A stretch of 64,000 nt of DNA from Brevibacillus sp. DP1.3A (GTDB lineage Bacteria > Bacillota > Bacilli > Brevibacillales > Brevibacillaceae), in the NCBI RefSeq assembly GCF_013284245.2, contig NZ_CP085876.1, forward strand, positions 941,001 through 1,005,000, written 5' to 3'. Shown here piece after piece: positions 27,601 through 36,271 of this stretch (positions are counted from its first letter, which is position 1; every line of letters begins with the position of its first letter). A program made the position numbers and the translations under genes. The notes under the pieces are model-generated. The model was not told the DNA's origin. It searched no databases and worked only from the letters and a program-made list of their open reading frames with translations.

Positions 27601-27660
27601 AATAAAGTTGTAGACTGTAAAATAAAGTACTAGACCGAAAAATAAAGTGTTAGACTGGCG
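27601..27660 (+). repeat. Left-end transposase-binding repeats L1-L3
   Basis: Three contiguous 20-bp units: AATAAAGTTGTAGACTGTAA, AATAAAGTACTAGACCGAAA and AATAAAGTGTTAGACTGGCG. The core AATAAAGTnnTAGAC is constant. From the last unit up to 27860 there is no gene, only a short open stretch of no recognisable family. Confidence 0.88.
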
Positions 27661-27860
27661 CCAGTTATTCAACTAACGGACAGTTTAGTGATGGTGGCTA
27701 CCGCCAAAAGTCTTGGAATCACAATAAAGAAGAGAAATACACTAAACATCAAATTCGGTTATATCGTTTTAGAAGAGTTCTACTAATAAGTCATAAGTCC
27801 ATCTCCATTTTTCTACATAGTCGGTTCTAAGGCGCCGATTTTAATTCCGTGGAACAATTC

Positions 27861-27906
27861 AAAAAACGGCCGCTGTTCGCATCATTTGCGACAGGACCGT
27901 TTTTTG
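27861..27906 (-). terminator. Terminator of the metallo-beta-lactamase-fold gene
   Basis: A long imperfect stem with AAAAAACGG at one foot and CCGTTTTTT at the other and GTTCGC/GCGAC inside. On the minus strand it lies 25 bp beyond the stop. Confidence 0.75.
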
Positions 27907-27931
27907 TTTTTCGTACGCTAGCTTCAAATTG

Positions 27932-28954
27932 CTATTCTTGCCAAACACTCATAGGGTCCCATTGTTTGATCTGATCGCCATATTTTCCGGCCAAAAAAAC
28001 TTTCATGTCTTCCAGCTTAGCAGGCACCTCGTTCCAAATTGGAAGGGGTGGTAACCCTCGTTTGCTTTTCAATAGGATATCCACTGTAACATACAAGCGT
28101 TCTGGCTGAATCCAATGAAGGAAGCGGGAAATATCAATTTGCTTTGTCAGGGACAAGGAATCAATTTCGTCATTGTAATGCTTGTTGAACTCACTGATCA
28201 GGTTCAGGAGGTAGTCTCTCTGCTCCTTCACGAAGTCCAGGCCGCAGATGGCACCATGTCCTGGAACAACGATTTCGGGTTTAATTTCATCAATAATGCG
28301 ATCAAGCACTTTAACCCAATTGAGGGTTCCCTCTTCGCTGTATGCCGTACAACCGTTAAACACGACATCGCCAGCGAACAGCACTTTTTCTTTTGGCATC
28401 CACAGCAGCAAGTCACTGTCAGAGTGGGCCGGAGCTACGTTGTAAATCATAACTTCCGTATCGCCAAGACGGATGTTGATATCGTCCTTTATCTCAATAT
28501 TCGGGAGCACCCATTCTACGCCTTCCAGGTCGAATCCTTCAAATTCCGCTGCAAAAAACCGCTCGCCCGAAGTCGATTCCGGAGAATCCTTTCCTCTTCT
28601 GATGACGCTGTCCATCCAGGCGATATTTTCGGTGAAACGCTCTCTGGCCGCTTCCTTGTGCATAATAATACAAGAATCTTTAAACACTTTGTTTCCCCAG
28701 GCATGGTCGCTGTTATAGTGCGAGTTCACCACATATGCGGGAGAGCCACCGTTGCTTACTTCCGTAAAAGCCTCCCGCATTTCCCGCGCATGGAACAAAT
28801 CGAAGAACGTGTCATACACCAGCCCTTCACCCTTGTTGATGAACCCGGCATTGGCCCAACTGATGCCGCGATACGGCGAAATACCGGCGAAGACGCCATC
28901 TGCGACTTCAAAAAATTTAACGCGAGGTTTTTGGATAATACGTCCATACTTCAT
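27932..28954 (-). CDS. Metallo-beta-lactamase-fold hydrolase
   Basis: A 340-residue MBL-fold protein. The metal motif is HYNSDH (HxxxDH, the first of the usual three His at a shifted place), with later ligands in PAHSDSD, FAGD and VPGHG. It resembles the SoxH/quinoprotein-relay-type and hydrolase branch more than true beta-lactamases, and no signal peptide is seen, so it is probably cytoplasmic. The start follows AAAGGAG. It is divergent from the FAH-family gene across a 165-bp region with a palindrome covering both -35 boxes. It is cargo of the transposon; the substrate is unknown. Confidence 0.82.
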   Translation of the reverse strand: MKYGRIIQKPRVKFFEVADGVFAGISPYRGISWANAGFINKGEGLVYDTFFDLFHAREMREAFTEVSNGGSPAYVVNSHYNSDHAWGNKVFKDSCIIMHKEAARERFTENIAWMDSVIRRGKDSPESTSGERFFAAEFEGFDLEGVEWVLPNIEIKDDINIRLGDTEVMIYNVAPAHSDSDLLLWMPKEKVLFAGDVVFNGCTAYSEEGTLNWVKVLDRIIDEIKPEIVVPGHGAICGLDFVKEQRDYLLNLISEFNKHYNDEIDSLSLTKQIDISRFLHWIQPERLYVTVDILLKSKRGLPPLPIWNEVPAKLEDMKVFLAGKYGDQIKQWDPMSVWQE

Positions 28955-29009
28955 GAAGATTCTCCTTTGCGTCTATGTTTTTGGGGTAAGGCGTACGAAC
29001 TATGTCTGT

Positions 29010-29038
29010 ATTATAGAGAATGGAAAATATAAATGCAA
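29010..29038 (-). promoter_or_regulatory. Promoter of the metallo-beta-lactamase-fold gene
   Basis: On the minus strand TTGCAT, 17 bases, TATAAT: a near-consensus SigA promoter. Its -35 box lies inside the palindrome at 29031-29058. Confidence 0.75.
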
Positions 29039-29058
29039 GCGTGCGCTTGCGTGCATTT
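29031..29058. promoter_or_regulatory. Palindromic operator between divergent cargo genes
   Basis: A 28-bp imperfect palindrome centred on GCAAGCGTGCGCTTGC with AAATGC/GCATTT outer arms (11 of 14 pairs). It covers the -35 boxes of both divergent promoters. The TetR gene at 30705 in the same element is the obvious candidate to bind it. Confidence 0.6.
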
Positions 29059-29075
29059 ACTCCATGCTTTACGAT
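29047..29075 (+). promoter_or_regulatory. Promoter of the FAH-family gene
   Basis: TTGCGT, 17 bases, TACGAT on the plus strand. The -35 box lies within the palindrome. Confidence 0.5.
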
Positions 29076-29119
29076 AGTAACAGAATAACAACACACTACA
29101 TGGATGGAGGCGCTGCAAC

Positions 29120-30130
29120 ATGAAGCTAGTAACCTTTCAAACCAAGACATCCCATGAACCTTTGTTTGGGCTTGTAGTTAACGAGGAATTTGTTGTGTCT
29201 TTTGCTGCAATCATGAAAAAGCAGGGAACATTCTTTGATAGTCTTGAAAGTATGGACAGCTATCTTCATTATTTGCCAGCAAGTTATGATGCCGCTAAGG
29301 AATTGATGCAATATGCTGTCGAACAGCCGCACCAATTCAATGAAAATGAAATCTGTCCGATTGTAGCGGTAAAACTGCTGCCGCCGGTTCCGAATCCGGC
29401 TGCGCTTATCGATTTCGGGCTGACGCCAAGACATCTAAGAAATGCTGGCGTAAATCTGCTGCAAAGAGAATATACAGGACCGGAAAGAGAAGAGCTTAAA
29501 CAAAAAATTACCGAAAAATTCCAGAAAGACCCGAATAAAGTAATTTTCAGTTATTACAAGTGTAACCATAATGCATTAATTGGCGATGGGGATACGATTC
29601 ATTGGCCTTCGTACTCTTCCTACCTGGATATCGAGCCGGAGCTGGCCTTTGTTACAGGGAAGGGGAATTGTATTGCAGGTTATGTTATTTTTAACGACAG
29701 TACAGTCCGCGATGTGCAGTGGCCGGATTTCCAGGCGCTGACCGGACCGACGCGCTGCAAAGATTTTGATCGCAGCAAAGGAATAGGACCATTTCTGGTT
29801 ACGCCGGATGAAATCGACAACCCGCTGGGACTGGATGTGGATGTACGTATCGGGGAGAGACTGCACTGGAAGGGAAGCACATCCGAGTATTCTGCACACC
29901 CTGTAAAAGTGATGGAGGAGGTTCTCAAAGTTTTCACGCCGCTCCCAGGCACGATTATAGGAATGGGGACGATACCGGATTGCTGCTCAATCGAGACTGA
30001 ACAATGGCTGTTGCCCTCTGACCGAATCCAGATTACATTCGGTAAATTAGGCACGCTCACACAATTGGTGCCTGATCATGTAAAGATTACGGAACCAAGC
30101 CGCTGGGAAAAAAGAAGCGATTTACTTTAA
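29120..30130 (+). CDS. Fumarylacetoacetate hydrolase (FAH) family protein
   Basis: A 336-residue FAH-fold enzyme. The metal-binding acids sit in YLDIEPELAFV (ExE), and GYVIFNDSTVRDVQ and DFDRSKGIGPF are family blocks. Members cleave or hydrate beta-diketo and 2-keto-enoate compounds, often in the breakdown of aromatic rings. ATG 29120 follows TGGATGGAGGC. The gene is divergent from the hydrolase gene with a shared operator and is cargo of the transposon. The two probably serve one catabolic or detoxifying step whose substrate I cannot name. Confidence 0.85.
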   Translation: MKLVTFQTKTSHEPLFGLVVNEEFVVSFAAIMKKQGTFFDSLESMDSYLHYLPASYDAAKELMQYAVEQPHQFNENEICPIVAVKLLPPVPNPAALIDFGLTPRHLRNAGVNLLQREYTGPEREELKQKITEKFQKDPNKVIFSYYKCNHNALIGDGDTIHWPSYSSYLDIEPELAFVTGKGNCIAGYVIFNDSTVRDVQWPDFQALTGPTRCKDFDRSKGIGPFLVTPDEIDNPLGLDVDVRIGERLHWKGSTSEYSAHPVKVMEEVLKVFTPLPGTIIGMGTIPDCCSIETEQWLLPSDRIQITFGKLGTLTQLVPDHVKITEPSRWEKRSDLL

Positions 30131-30163
30131 GGCTCAATCCCAAAGGTAGTGCTTGATTCAATT

Positions 30164-30329
30164 TTAACCATAATGCGCATAGTTGCATTCTACGAGAAGA
30201 CCTTGCACGTAACGTTCGCGGTTTCGAGTAAAATAGTGTCTACGCTGAAAAGCTTTTATTCGATTGTTTCGCCCCTCAACGGCAGCGTTCGTCCAGCGAC
30301 AACGATGGTAATTCACTATTCCGGCTAGT
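30164..30329 (-). pseudogene. ISL3-type transposase, C-terminal fragment
   Basis: About 55 codons read ...IVNYHRCRWTNAAVEG, RNNRIKAFQRRHYFTRNRE and RYVQGLLVECNYAHYG before a stop. NxxxEGxNNxIKxxxR is the C-terminal signature of ISL3-family DDE transposases. The rest of that gene and its ends are missing. This is a fossil inside the cargo element, not its mover. Confidence 0.65.
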
Positions 30330-30449
30330 GCATTTACTGGGATTGTTGATGCCTTGATGCTGGAGTTACTCTATGATTCAAGTCCAGAGCGAATTAACGA
30401 GAAGCTGGAGTCGGCTTGGACAGTCTTTTGGAGAGGAATTTCCAAGTAA
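30330..30449 (+). pseudogene. TetR-family regulator, C-terminal fragment
   Basis: About 39 codons read AFTGIVDALMLELLYDSSP and ERINEKLESAWTVFWRGISK before TAA. This matches the last helices of TetR-type ligand domains (DGLxLELL...FWRG). No DNA-binding part precedes it; it abuts the ISL3 fragment, suggesting an old recombination join. The rest of 30450-30704 shows no gene except the palindrome at 30613. Confidence 0.45.
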
Positions 30450-30612
30450 GAAGTGAACAATTAATTTCAACGACTATAATGAAATTAATCTCGGTATACT
30501 GATTGTGCATCTGTCATTCCCCACAGTTGGATTGGTCGCACAACCATCTTACGGAATGTTCAGATGTTTTTCTATTATTCAAGCACTATGTATTGGATTG
30601 ATCCTACTTTAA

Positions 30613-30624
30613 ATAAACGTTTAT
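30613..30624. promoter_or_regulatory. 12-bp palindrome upstream of the TetR gene
   Basis: ATAAACGTTTAT, a perfect palindrome 80 bp before the TetR start. It may be an operator; its sequence differs from the palindrome at 29031. Confidence 0.3.
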
Positions 30625-30704
30625 GAAAATGATGAACCCCGACCCTGCTGAATATGCAAAACTTGTAGTAGAATAGGTTTAACATATGCAAAAGGAGAAA
30701 GACA

Positions 30705-31286
30705 ATGCATACTTCAGACAGAATCATTGAAGCCGCGACACGGCTCATCAAAAAGAAGGGCTATCGGGGAGTAAGCACCAAAGCCATTGCAACGGAAGCT
30801 AAAGTCAATGAATCTACGATATTTCGGCAATTTGGAAGCAAGCAAGGCATATTGGAAGCCATTATTGAAAGCCATTCGGATTTCCCGCAATTTGAGAAAC
30901 TGTTAAAAGAGGACGCAACCGATAATCCGGAAGTCGATCTGCTGAATGTAAGCCGGCAGTACCGTTTGTTTTTCCATAAAAATGCGGATATCATTTTGAT
31001 TGGCATCCGCGAAAAAGGAATGCTTCCCGAATTGGACAGAGTGCTGGCCGATCCGCCAGTGAAGCTGCACTCCTTGCTGGTTGAATATTTTGAGCGCCTG
31101 CAGAAGAAAAAAGTTATAGCCAGACAGGATGAACGTCTTGCCGCCATGTCTTTTCTCTCGATGTGCTACGGATTTCAGATGAGCGAGCTGATTCACCGGC
31201 AATATCAGTCTCAACTCGTAACCGGGGAAGAGTTCTATAAGTACAGTGTCTCATTGTTTGTTAAAGGAATTTTGTCTCAGTCATAA
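30705..31286 (+). CDS. TetR/AcrR-family transcriptional regulator
   Basis: A 193-residue repressor-type protein with an N-terminal helix-turn-helix (GYRGVSTKAIATEAKVNEST and IFRQFGSKQGIL, residues 20-54) and an alpha-helical ligand domain. ATG 30705 follows AAAGGAG. It is the last gene of the transposon and most likely controls the divergent hydrolase/FAH pair through the palindrome at 29031. Between its stop and the right end of the element no further gene is seen. Confidence 0.88.
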   Translation: MHTSDRIIEAATRLIKKKGYRGVSTKAIATEAKVNESTIFRQFGSKQGILEAIIESHSDFPQFEKLLKEDATDNPEVDLLNVSRQYRLFFHKNADIILIGIREKGMLPELDRVLADPPVKLHSLLVEYFERLQKKKVIARQDERLAAMSFLSMCYGFQMSELIHRQYQSQLVTGEEFYKYSVSLFVKGILSQS

Positions 31287-31379
31287 GCTTTGTTGATTTA
31301 TTTAAATACGCCGAAGACTGCTTGCGCAGCTCTAACTCTAGAACAAGGCGTTAACGGGTATCGATAGCTCAATAAACCA

Positions 31380-31454
31380 GGCCAGTCTAACACTTTATTT
31401 TGTGTTTTGACTGGCCTTTTTGAATGGAAGGATTGAATAGTCTAATACTTTATT
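31380..31454 (-). repeat. Right-end transposase-binding repeats R1 and R2
   Basis: Read on the minus strand: AATAAAGTATTAGACTATTC (31435-31454) and AATAAAGTGTTAGACTGGCC (31380-31399), 55 bp apart. R2 is followed on the plus strand by a short stem GGCCAGTC...GACTGGCC. The copy nearer the tip lies 11 bp from the end, as at the left. Confidence 0.87.
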
Positions 31455-31465
31455 AGTTTCGAACA

Positions 31466-31470
31466 GTAGG
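31466..31470. repeat. Right target-site duplication GTAGG
   Basis: GTAGG directly after the terminal GAACA, identical to 27585-27589. Confidence 0.88.
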
Positions 31471-31592
31471 ACACAAATTGGATGGTTCATAAAAGTCAAG
31501 ATTGGATCATGAAGGAAGGAGCCGCTTACCTTATAATCAGCCCAGAAACATCACTCATTCAAACAACACGGAAGGATAGTGAGGTGGGAAAA

Positions 31593-33053
31593 ATGTTGAT
31601 TCAAGGGCAAACGCCGCTCTTTAACGGGCTGAGAAAGCATGCCCAGAAGAATCCAATCCAATTCCATATACCAGGTCATAAGAAAGGGAAAGGGATGGAT
31701 CCTGAATTTCGATGGTTCATGGGAAAAAATGCACTTTCCATCGATTTGATTAACATTGAACCATTAGATGATTTGCATCAACCAAAAGGAATTATCAAAC
31801 AAGCGCAGGAATTGGCTGCTGAAGCCTTTGGCGCTGATCACACCATATTTTCTGTTCAGGGTACGAGCGGAGTCATTATGACCATGATTATGGCGGTATG
31901 TAATCCCGGCGATAAGATCATCGTGCCACGGAATGTACACAAATCTATCATGAGCGGAATTGTTTTATCCGGTGCTACTCCTGTCTTTTTACATCCAGAA
32001 ATAGACCCTGTTTTCGGGATCTCACATGGAATCACACCACAAGCTGTGGAAAAAGCATTGGAACAGCATCCCGATGCAAAGGCAGTTCTAGTCATCAATC
32101 CAACCTATTTCGGAATTGCCGGTGACTTGAAGAGTATCGTTCAAATTGCGCATGCCAGAGGAGTGCCTGTACTCGTAGATGAAGCGCATGGCTCACATGT
32201 TCACTTCCACCCCAAGCTCCCACTATCGGCGATGCAAGCTGGTGCAGATATGGCAGCAAGTAGTATGCATAAATTAGGAGGCTCTCTGACGCAGAGTTCG
32301 TTGTTGAACATTCAGGGAAATCTCGTTTCGATTCAGCGTGTACAAGCTATCTATAGCATGCTCACCACGACGTCCACATCCTATTTACTGCTTGCTTCGC
32401 TCGATGTGGCGAGAAAGCGGTTGGTGACATCCGGGAAAGCGCTATTGGATCAAACGATTCAGCTGGCAAACGAAGCACGAGCACAAATCAATAAAATTAA
32501 TCATTTGTACTGCATTGGGAGAGAAATTATCGGGACAAATGGAGCGTTTGCTTATGATCCGACCAAGCTGGTCATCTCGGTAAAAGACCTCGGCATTACA
32601 GGGTATGAAGCTGAAAAATGGCTCCGTGATCGCTATAACATTGAGGTAGAGCTATCTGACCTGTACAACATCGTTTGTATTATCACCCCAAGCGATACGA
32701 AAGAAGATTTGCAAATCCTTGTCTATGCCTTGGAGGAGCTGGCTGCCGGGGCCGAGGATCAAGGAAACAGAAAAAGCCGCCCGAAAATGCAGCTTCCGAA
32801 AATACCGGTGCTCGCTGTCACCCCGCGTGATGCATTTTACGCACCGACAGAGATGATTCCCGTCGAACAATCCGTGGGAAGAATTATCGCGGAGTTTGTC
32901 ATGGTATATCCGCCAGGTATTCCGATCTTTATCCCGGGTGAGATCATTTCGGAAGAGAACCTCATCTATACGAAGAAAAACTTAGAGGCAGGTTTACCCG
33001 TACAAGGCTTTGAAGACCCCACGCTACAGACCATACGTGTCATCAAGGAATAA
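31593..33053 (+). CDS. Orn/Lys/Arg decarboxylase (SpeA-type)
   Basis: A 486-residue fold-type I PLP decarboxylase. It has FHIPGHKKGKGMDPEF at the N-terminus, DEAHGSHVHFHP, and SSMHKLGGSLTQSS with the PLP lysine near residue 225, as in Bacillus SpeA and its relatives. It decarboxylates arginine, lysine or ornithine to a polyamine precursor. ATG 31593 after GAGGTGGG was chosen; an ATG 111 bp upstream lies only 16 bp from the transposon end and adds residues without homology to the family start. The native promoter may have been split from this gene by the transposon. Confidence 0.85.
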   Translation: MLIQGQTPLFNGLRKHAQKNPIQFHIPGHKKGKGMDPEFRWFMGKNALSIDLINIEPLDDLHQPKGIIKQAQELAAEAFGADHTIFSVQGTSGVIMTMIMAVCNPGDKIIVPRNVHKSIMSGIVLSGATPVFLHPEIDPVFGISHGITPQAVEKALEQHPDAKAVLVINPTYFGIAGDLKSIVQIAHARGVPVLVDEAHGSHVHFHPKLPLSAMQAGADMAASSMHKLGGSLTQSSLLNIQGNLVSIQRVQAIYSMLTTTSTSYLLLASLDVARKRLVTSGKALLDQTIQLANEARAQINKINHLYCIGREIIGTNGAFAYDPTKLVISVKDLGITGYEAEKWLRDRYNIEVELSDLYNIVCIITPSDTKEDLQILVYALEELAAGAEDQGNRKSRPKMQLPKIPVLAVTPRDAFYAPTEMIPVEQSVGRIIAEFVMVYPPGIPIFIPGEIISEENLIYTKKNLEAGLPVQGFEDPTLQTIRVIKE

Positions 33054-33083
33054 CCAAACAATCAGGTATTGGAGGAGAATTCT

Positions 33084-34001
33084 ATGAAACAATATCTCAG
33101 CTTTTCGGAAGAGGTCAGACACGCACTTGATCATCAATTACCGATTGTTGCACTAGAAACGACGATTATCTCCCATGGAATGCCTTATCCGCAAAATGTA
33201 GAAATGGCGAATGACGTAGAGCAAATTATTCGCAATCATGGTGCTGTTCCGGCAACGATTGGTTTTATGGATGGGCAAATCAAGATTGGTTTGAGTGCGA
33301 GTGAGCTGGAAGAATTCGCGACAAACAAAAATGTTGCCAAGGTTAGCCGCCGGGACATCCCGTATATTTTAGCCTCGAAAAAAATAGGAGCGGCAACCGT
33401 TTCGGGGACGATGATCGGTGCTGAGTTGGCAGGCATTCGCATGTTTGCAACAGGTGGAATTGGCGGTGTTCACCGTGAAGGGGAAGTGACGTGGGATGTG
33501 TCTGCTGATTTGACGGAGCTGGCAGAGACAAATGTGGCAGTCGTGTGTGCGGGCTGCAAATCCATTTTGGATATTGGAAGAACACTGGAGTACTTAGAAA
33601 CGCTCGGAGTACCTGTTGTTGGCCATCAAACAACCGAGTTCCCGGCTTTTTACTCCCGCCAAAGTGGATTCGATGTGTCTGTAAGCATGGATACGCCAGA
33701 AGAGGCAGCTGCGATGCTAGATGCTAAATGGAAACTCGGCTTGAAGGGCGGAGCGGTGATTGCCAATCCGATCCTCGAAGCGGATGCAATCCCTTACGAT
33801 GAAATCGAAGCAATTATTCTCCAAGTGATGCATGATGCGAAAAACCAAGGAATCACTGGCAAGCAAGTAACGCCATTCATGTTAGCGAATGTAAAAGAAC
33901 GAACAGGCGGAAAAAGCCTGGAGGCGAACATTGCCCTAGTGAAAAATAATGCAAAGCTCGCTGCACAAATTGCCGTTGCGTTAAACCGTAGCGAATCATA
34001 G
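33084..34001 (+). CDS. psuG: Pseudouridine-5'-phosphate glycosidase
   Basis: A 305-residue PsuG/YeiN-type enzyme. The start ATG follows TTGGAGGAG; the TTG at 33069 belongs to that site. Hallmarks are [16 protein letters not shown] with the catalytic Glu, [22 protein letters not shown] and [16 protein letters not shown]. It splits pseudouridine 5'-phosphate to uracil and ribose 5-phosphate. The usual partner pseudouridine kinase is not adjacent. It follows the decarboxylase by 30 bp and probably shares its transcript. Confidence 0.93.
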   Translation: MKQYLSFSEEVRHALDHQLPIVALETTIISHGMPYPQNVEMANDVEQIIRNHGAVPATIGFMDGQIKIGLSASELEEFATNKNVAKVSRRDIPYILASKKIGAATVSGTMIGAELAGIRMFATGGIGGVHREGEVTWDVSADLTELAETNVAVVCAGCKSILDIGRTLEYLETLGVPVVGHQTTEFPAFYSRQSGFDVSVSMDTPEEAAAMLDAKWKLGLKGGAVIANPILEADAIPYDEIEAIILQVMHDAKNQGITGKQVTPFMLANVKERTGGKSLEANIALVKNNAKLAAQIAVALNRSES

Positions 34002-34006
34002 GAGGG

Positions 34007-34036
34007 AAGGCCGCCTTGGGGTGGCCTTTTTCTTTT
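34007..34036 (+). terminator. Terminator behind psuG
   Basis: Stem AAGGCCGCC/GGTGGCCTT with one wobble pair, a 4-base loop, then TTTCTTTT. It also separates convergent transcription from the ger operon. Confidence 0.82.
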
Positions 34037-34042
34037 GCTTAC

Positions 34043-35137
34043 TTAAGGGTTCTCTACCGTTTTTCCCCCTTTGATCCGGAAAAGAATCAGTAAAAAAATC
34101 GGCAGCAGCAGGAGCACGTATCCATACTTGTAATAGGAGTGAATGGCTTGCAAGAGTTGTTGATGATTGGAAAACACGAGTAAAGACAGGAAAAGTGTAA
34201 CCAAACAGACAGGTAAGCTCAGTTTTTTGTAAGTGGTGGAAAGAAGAAAGGCAAGACATTCACAGATGGCGTACAAAAATACCGCTACTCGGATGAAAGA
34301 GCCTGCTGTCATCGTATATAAACCATAAATGTCCCCGCGGCTTATAAATCCCAATTTTATTTGTCTGACTGTATTTTGTACCGGCCAGTCCAAATTTTCC
34401 GAGAGAGGCAGCCCAAATACAGCAATGGCACCCATTAGCATCGAGGCGCCCAAAAAGACGTTAAATAACACAAGAAAAGAGAAACCGTTAAAGTCATGAC
34501 GCACTCCCACCCATTTTGTCTGAAGCAGGAGGACTAAGATCAATTCCCCCCACAAGGCCACATAGTAAAGCGAGCCCTCCAGAGCAGGTCCCCATCCATT
34601 GTCGAGGATCGGCAAAATGCGGGCATAATCTTTTTCTTGCATGAGTGTCAGTCCAACTAGCGGTCCTGTTATCATCGTCATCAAAAAAAAGATGACGGCC
34701 ATTCTAGCGATGGATTCGATGTTTCTTTGCAGACTGAACCAAATGAGAAGCATGAAGCTCGTTCCGATTGCCCAGAGAGGCGTCTCCGGCAAAAAGGTTA
34801 TACTGATGAACTCCTCCAGACCCCGCATCGTCGTAGCAGAAGCAAACAGAAAATAGGCGAGTAAGATCACACATAAAATGATAGCTGGTGCTCTACCGGC
34901 TTTTTCTTCTGTTCCCGTCAGTAACGAGTTGCTTTGAAGTTTACTTCGCAGAATGCTCAGCAGCAGGACGAATAGAATGCCTGAGGGGATACTGATCAGA
35001 GCAGATATCCAGCCGTCTTTGCCAGCGGTATGAATCAATGGTTCGATTAGGGCGACGTGTCCCATGATGGGGAGACTTAATGCATGGATTGAGACCCACT
35101 GAAATCTTGAAATCATGCGGACGTCCAACCATCCCAC
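34043..35137 (-). CDS. Spore germination permease, GerAB type
   Basis: A 364-residue membrane protein with about ten segments of the GerAB/APC amino-acid-permease group. The N-terminus ISRFQWVSIHALSLPIMGHV matches the family. It forms part of the inner-membrane germinant receptor with the A and C subunits encoded just upstream. The first possible start is GTG 35137; an ATG at 35116 is equally compatible with the family. It is the last gene of the ger operon. Confidence 0.9.
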   Translation of the reverse strand: MGWLDVRMISRFQWVSIHALSLPIMGHVALIEPLIHTAGKDGWISALISIPSGILFVLLLSILRSKLQSNSLLTGTEEKAGRAPAIILCVILLAYFLFASATTMRGLEEFISITFLPETPLWAIGTSFMLLIWFSLQRNIESIARMAVIFFLMTMITGPLVGLTLMQEKDYARILPILDNGWGPALEGSLYYVALWGELILVLLLQTKWVGVRHDFNGFSFLVLFNVFLGASMLMGAIAVFGLPLSENLDWPVQNTVRQIKLGFISRGDIYGLYTMTAGSFIRVAVFLYAICECLAFLLSTTYKKLSLPVCLVTLFLSLLVFSNHQQLLQAIHSYYKYGYVLLLLPIFLLILFRIKGGKTVENP

Positions 35138-35140
35138 TCC

Positions 35141-36265
35141 TTATTTTTCGCCAAGTTGCTCTGCCAGAAGTCCATTTAAGAGGAGCTTGCTCTGAACATT
35201 CACTTTTACGTCTAGTTCTGAAAAGTGAGCGGGCCATTGTTCTTCCCAGGTTTTCCACACTTGTGGATACGCGCGATGCACATATTCATGAAAGTCAAAA
35301 ATATCGGCCTTGTTTTTCTTCGCTACTGCTACAGCCTCATGGATCTCATCTCGAATGACATGATTGACTTTTGTCTGCAATGATTTATACGTCTCTGTGT
35401 CCATTGGAATGGGATGATTAAGACTTCCGATATATCCGTGTGGATGGACAGTCACCTGGATATGTAACTGATTATTTTCGAGAACGGGACGGATTTTTGT
35501 TTTGGAACCTATAATCTCAATCGATGCGTATTGTCCCTGCTTCTTGAGTGGAACGATGACAATCGTGCTTTTTATTTTCCCCGTTGTCCACAGTAATCCG
35601 CGCGCCTGTGTCTCATTGATCGAAGCAATCGCTTTTCCGCCTTTGATAATGACAGCTCCAGCTTCGCGGCTTTCTTTCTTCGATTGGATAGGATGACTGA
35701 TCGGCAGATAGCCTATTTTCTCTTTACTCGCCATCATGCGCATAAGGTCCAGCGAACGTACGGGTGGATATTTGCCAATGGCTCGACTGGCTAGCATTTT
35801 TTCGTTGATTTGCAGAGGCTGGATGTCGTTCGTATTTCCTTTTGTGTGCAGGAGAGCTTCCGCTTTCCCTTCGACATAAATGACCCAGTGACGCCCGGAT
35901 AATTCCTGATCGCGAAAAAATAAATCAAGGGGACCGATGATATCCTTTTTGGCTGCGTCCGTGCCAATCGCTACGTATTGCATTTGATGATAGCTAAGCT
36001 TGTACCCCGAGTACTCGATCATATTTCGGGCCGCGTCAAACATGGTATAGCCTGTCGATTGGATAATCGCGCTTTTTTCCGCCGTGCCTCCATCCGTTTT
36101 TCCACTGCTTGGCTTCATGACGTTCACAGTAAGGACATAACGGCCTTCCTCGTTCAAGTCGATTCCAACTGCCGTGACAAATCTTGTCTGAGTGAGCTCG
36201 ATGTTATTCCAGCAACCCCCTAAAATGACAGTCAGCAAGCCTATCACAGCGGTTAGCGTCTTCAT
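35141..36265 (-). CDS. Germinant receptor lipoprotein, GerAC type
   Basis: A 374-residue lipoprotein with signal peptide MKTLTAVIGLLTVIL and lipobox LGGC near residue 17, followed by WNNIELTQTRFVTAVGIDL typical of Ger(x)C proteins. The C-terminal third is the conserved GerAC fold. An alternative TTG start lies two codons upstream, closer to GGGAG. It lies between the A and B genes, so the order here is A-C-B. Confidence 0.9.
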   Translation of the reverse strand: MKTLTAVIGLLTVILGGCWNNIELTQTRFVTAVGIDLNEEGRYVLTVNVMKPSSGKTDGGTAEKSAIIQSTGYTMFDAARNMIEYSGYKLSYHQMQYVAIGTDAAKKDIIGPLDLFFRDQELSGRHWVIYVEGKAEALLHTKGNTNDIQPLQINEKMLASRAIGKYPPVRSLDLMRMMASKEKIGYLPISHPIQSKKESREAGAVIIKGGKAIASINETQARGLLWTTGKIKSTIVIVPLKKQGQYASIEIIGSKTKIRPVLENNQLHIQVTVHPHGYIGSLNHPIPMDTETYKSLQTKVNHVIRDEIHEAVAVAKKNKADIFDFHEYVHRAYPQVWKTWEEQWPAHFSELDVKVNVQSKLLLNGLLAEQLGEK

Positions 36266-36271
36266 GATCAA

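Larger units (their letters stand above)
27590..31465. mobile_element. Transposase-less Tn7/Tn5053-type cargo transposon, 3.9 kb
   Basis: The ends are inverted: the left begins TGTTCCGTACAAATAAAGT and the right, read inward on the minus strand, begins TGTTCGAAACTAATAAAGT. Both have an 11-bp terminus, then a 20-bp repeat with the core AATAAAGTnnTAGAC. Three such repeats stand in tandem at the left and two, spaced, at the right. GTAGG flanks both sides. TGT...ACA termini, repeated ~20-bp binding sites and a 5-bp duplication are the hallmarks of transposons moved by TnsB/TniA-type (rve) transposases. Inside are a hydrolase, a FAH-family enzyme, a TetR gene and two gene fragments, but no tnsA/B/C or tniA/B. 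It would need a helper in trans. Confidence 0.87.

Noticed and set aside
27601..27660. 20-bp tandem repeats as a CRISPR array
   Set aside because: Units are contiguous with no spacers, vary in sequence, and recur inverted at the other end of a unit with a target duplication.
27590..31465. Insertion at the classical attTn7 site
   Set aside because: No glmS end lies beside it; the flanks are hisC and a decarboxylase gene.
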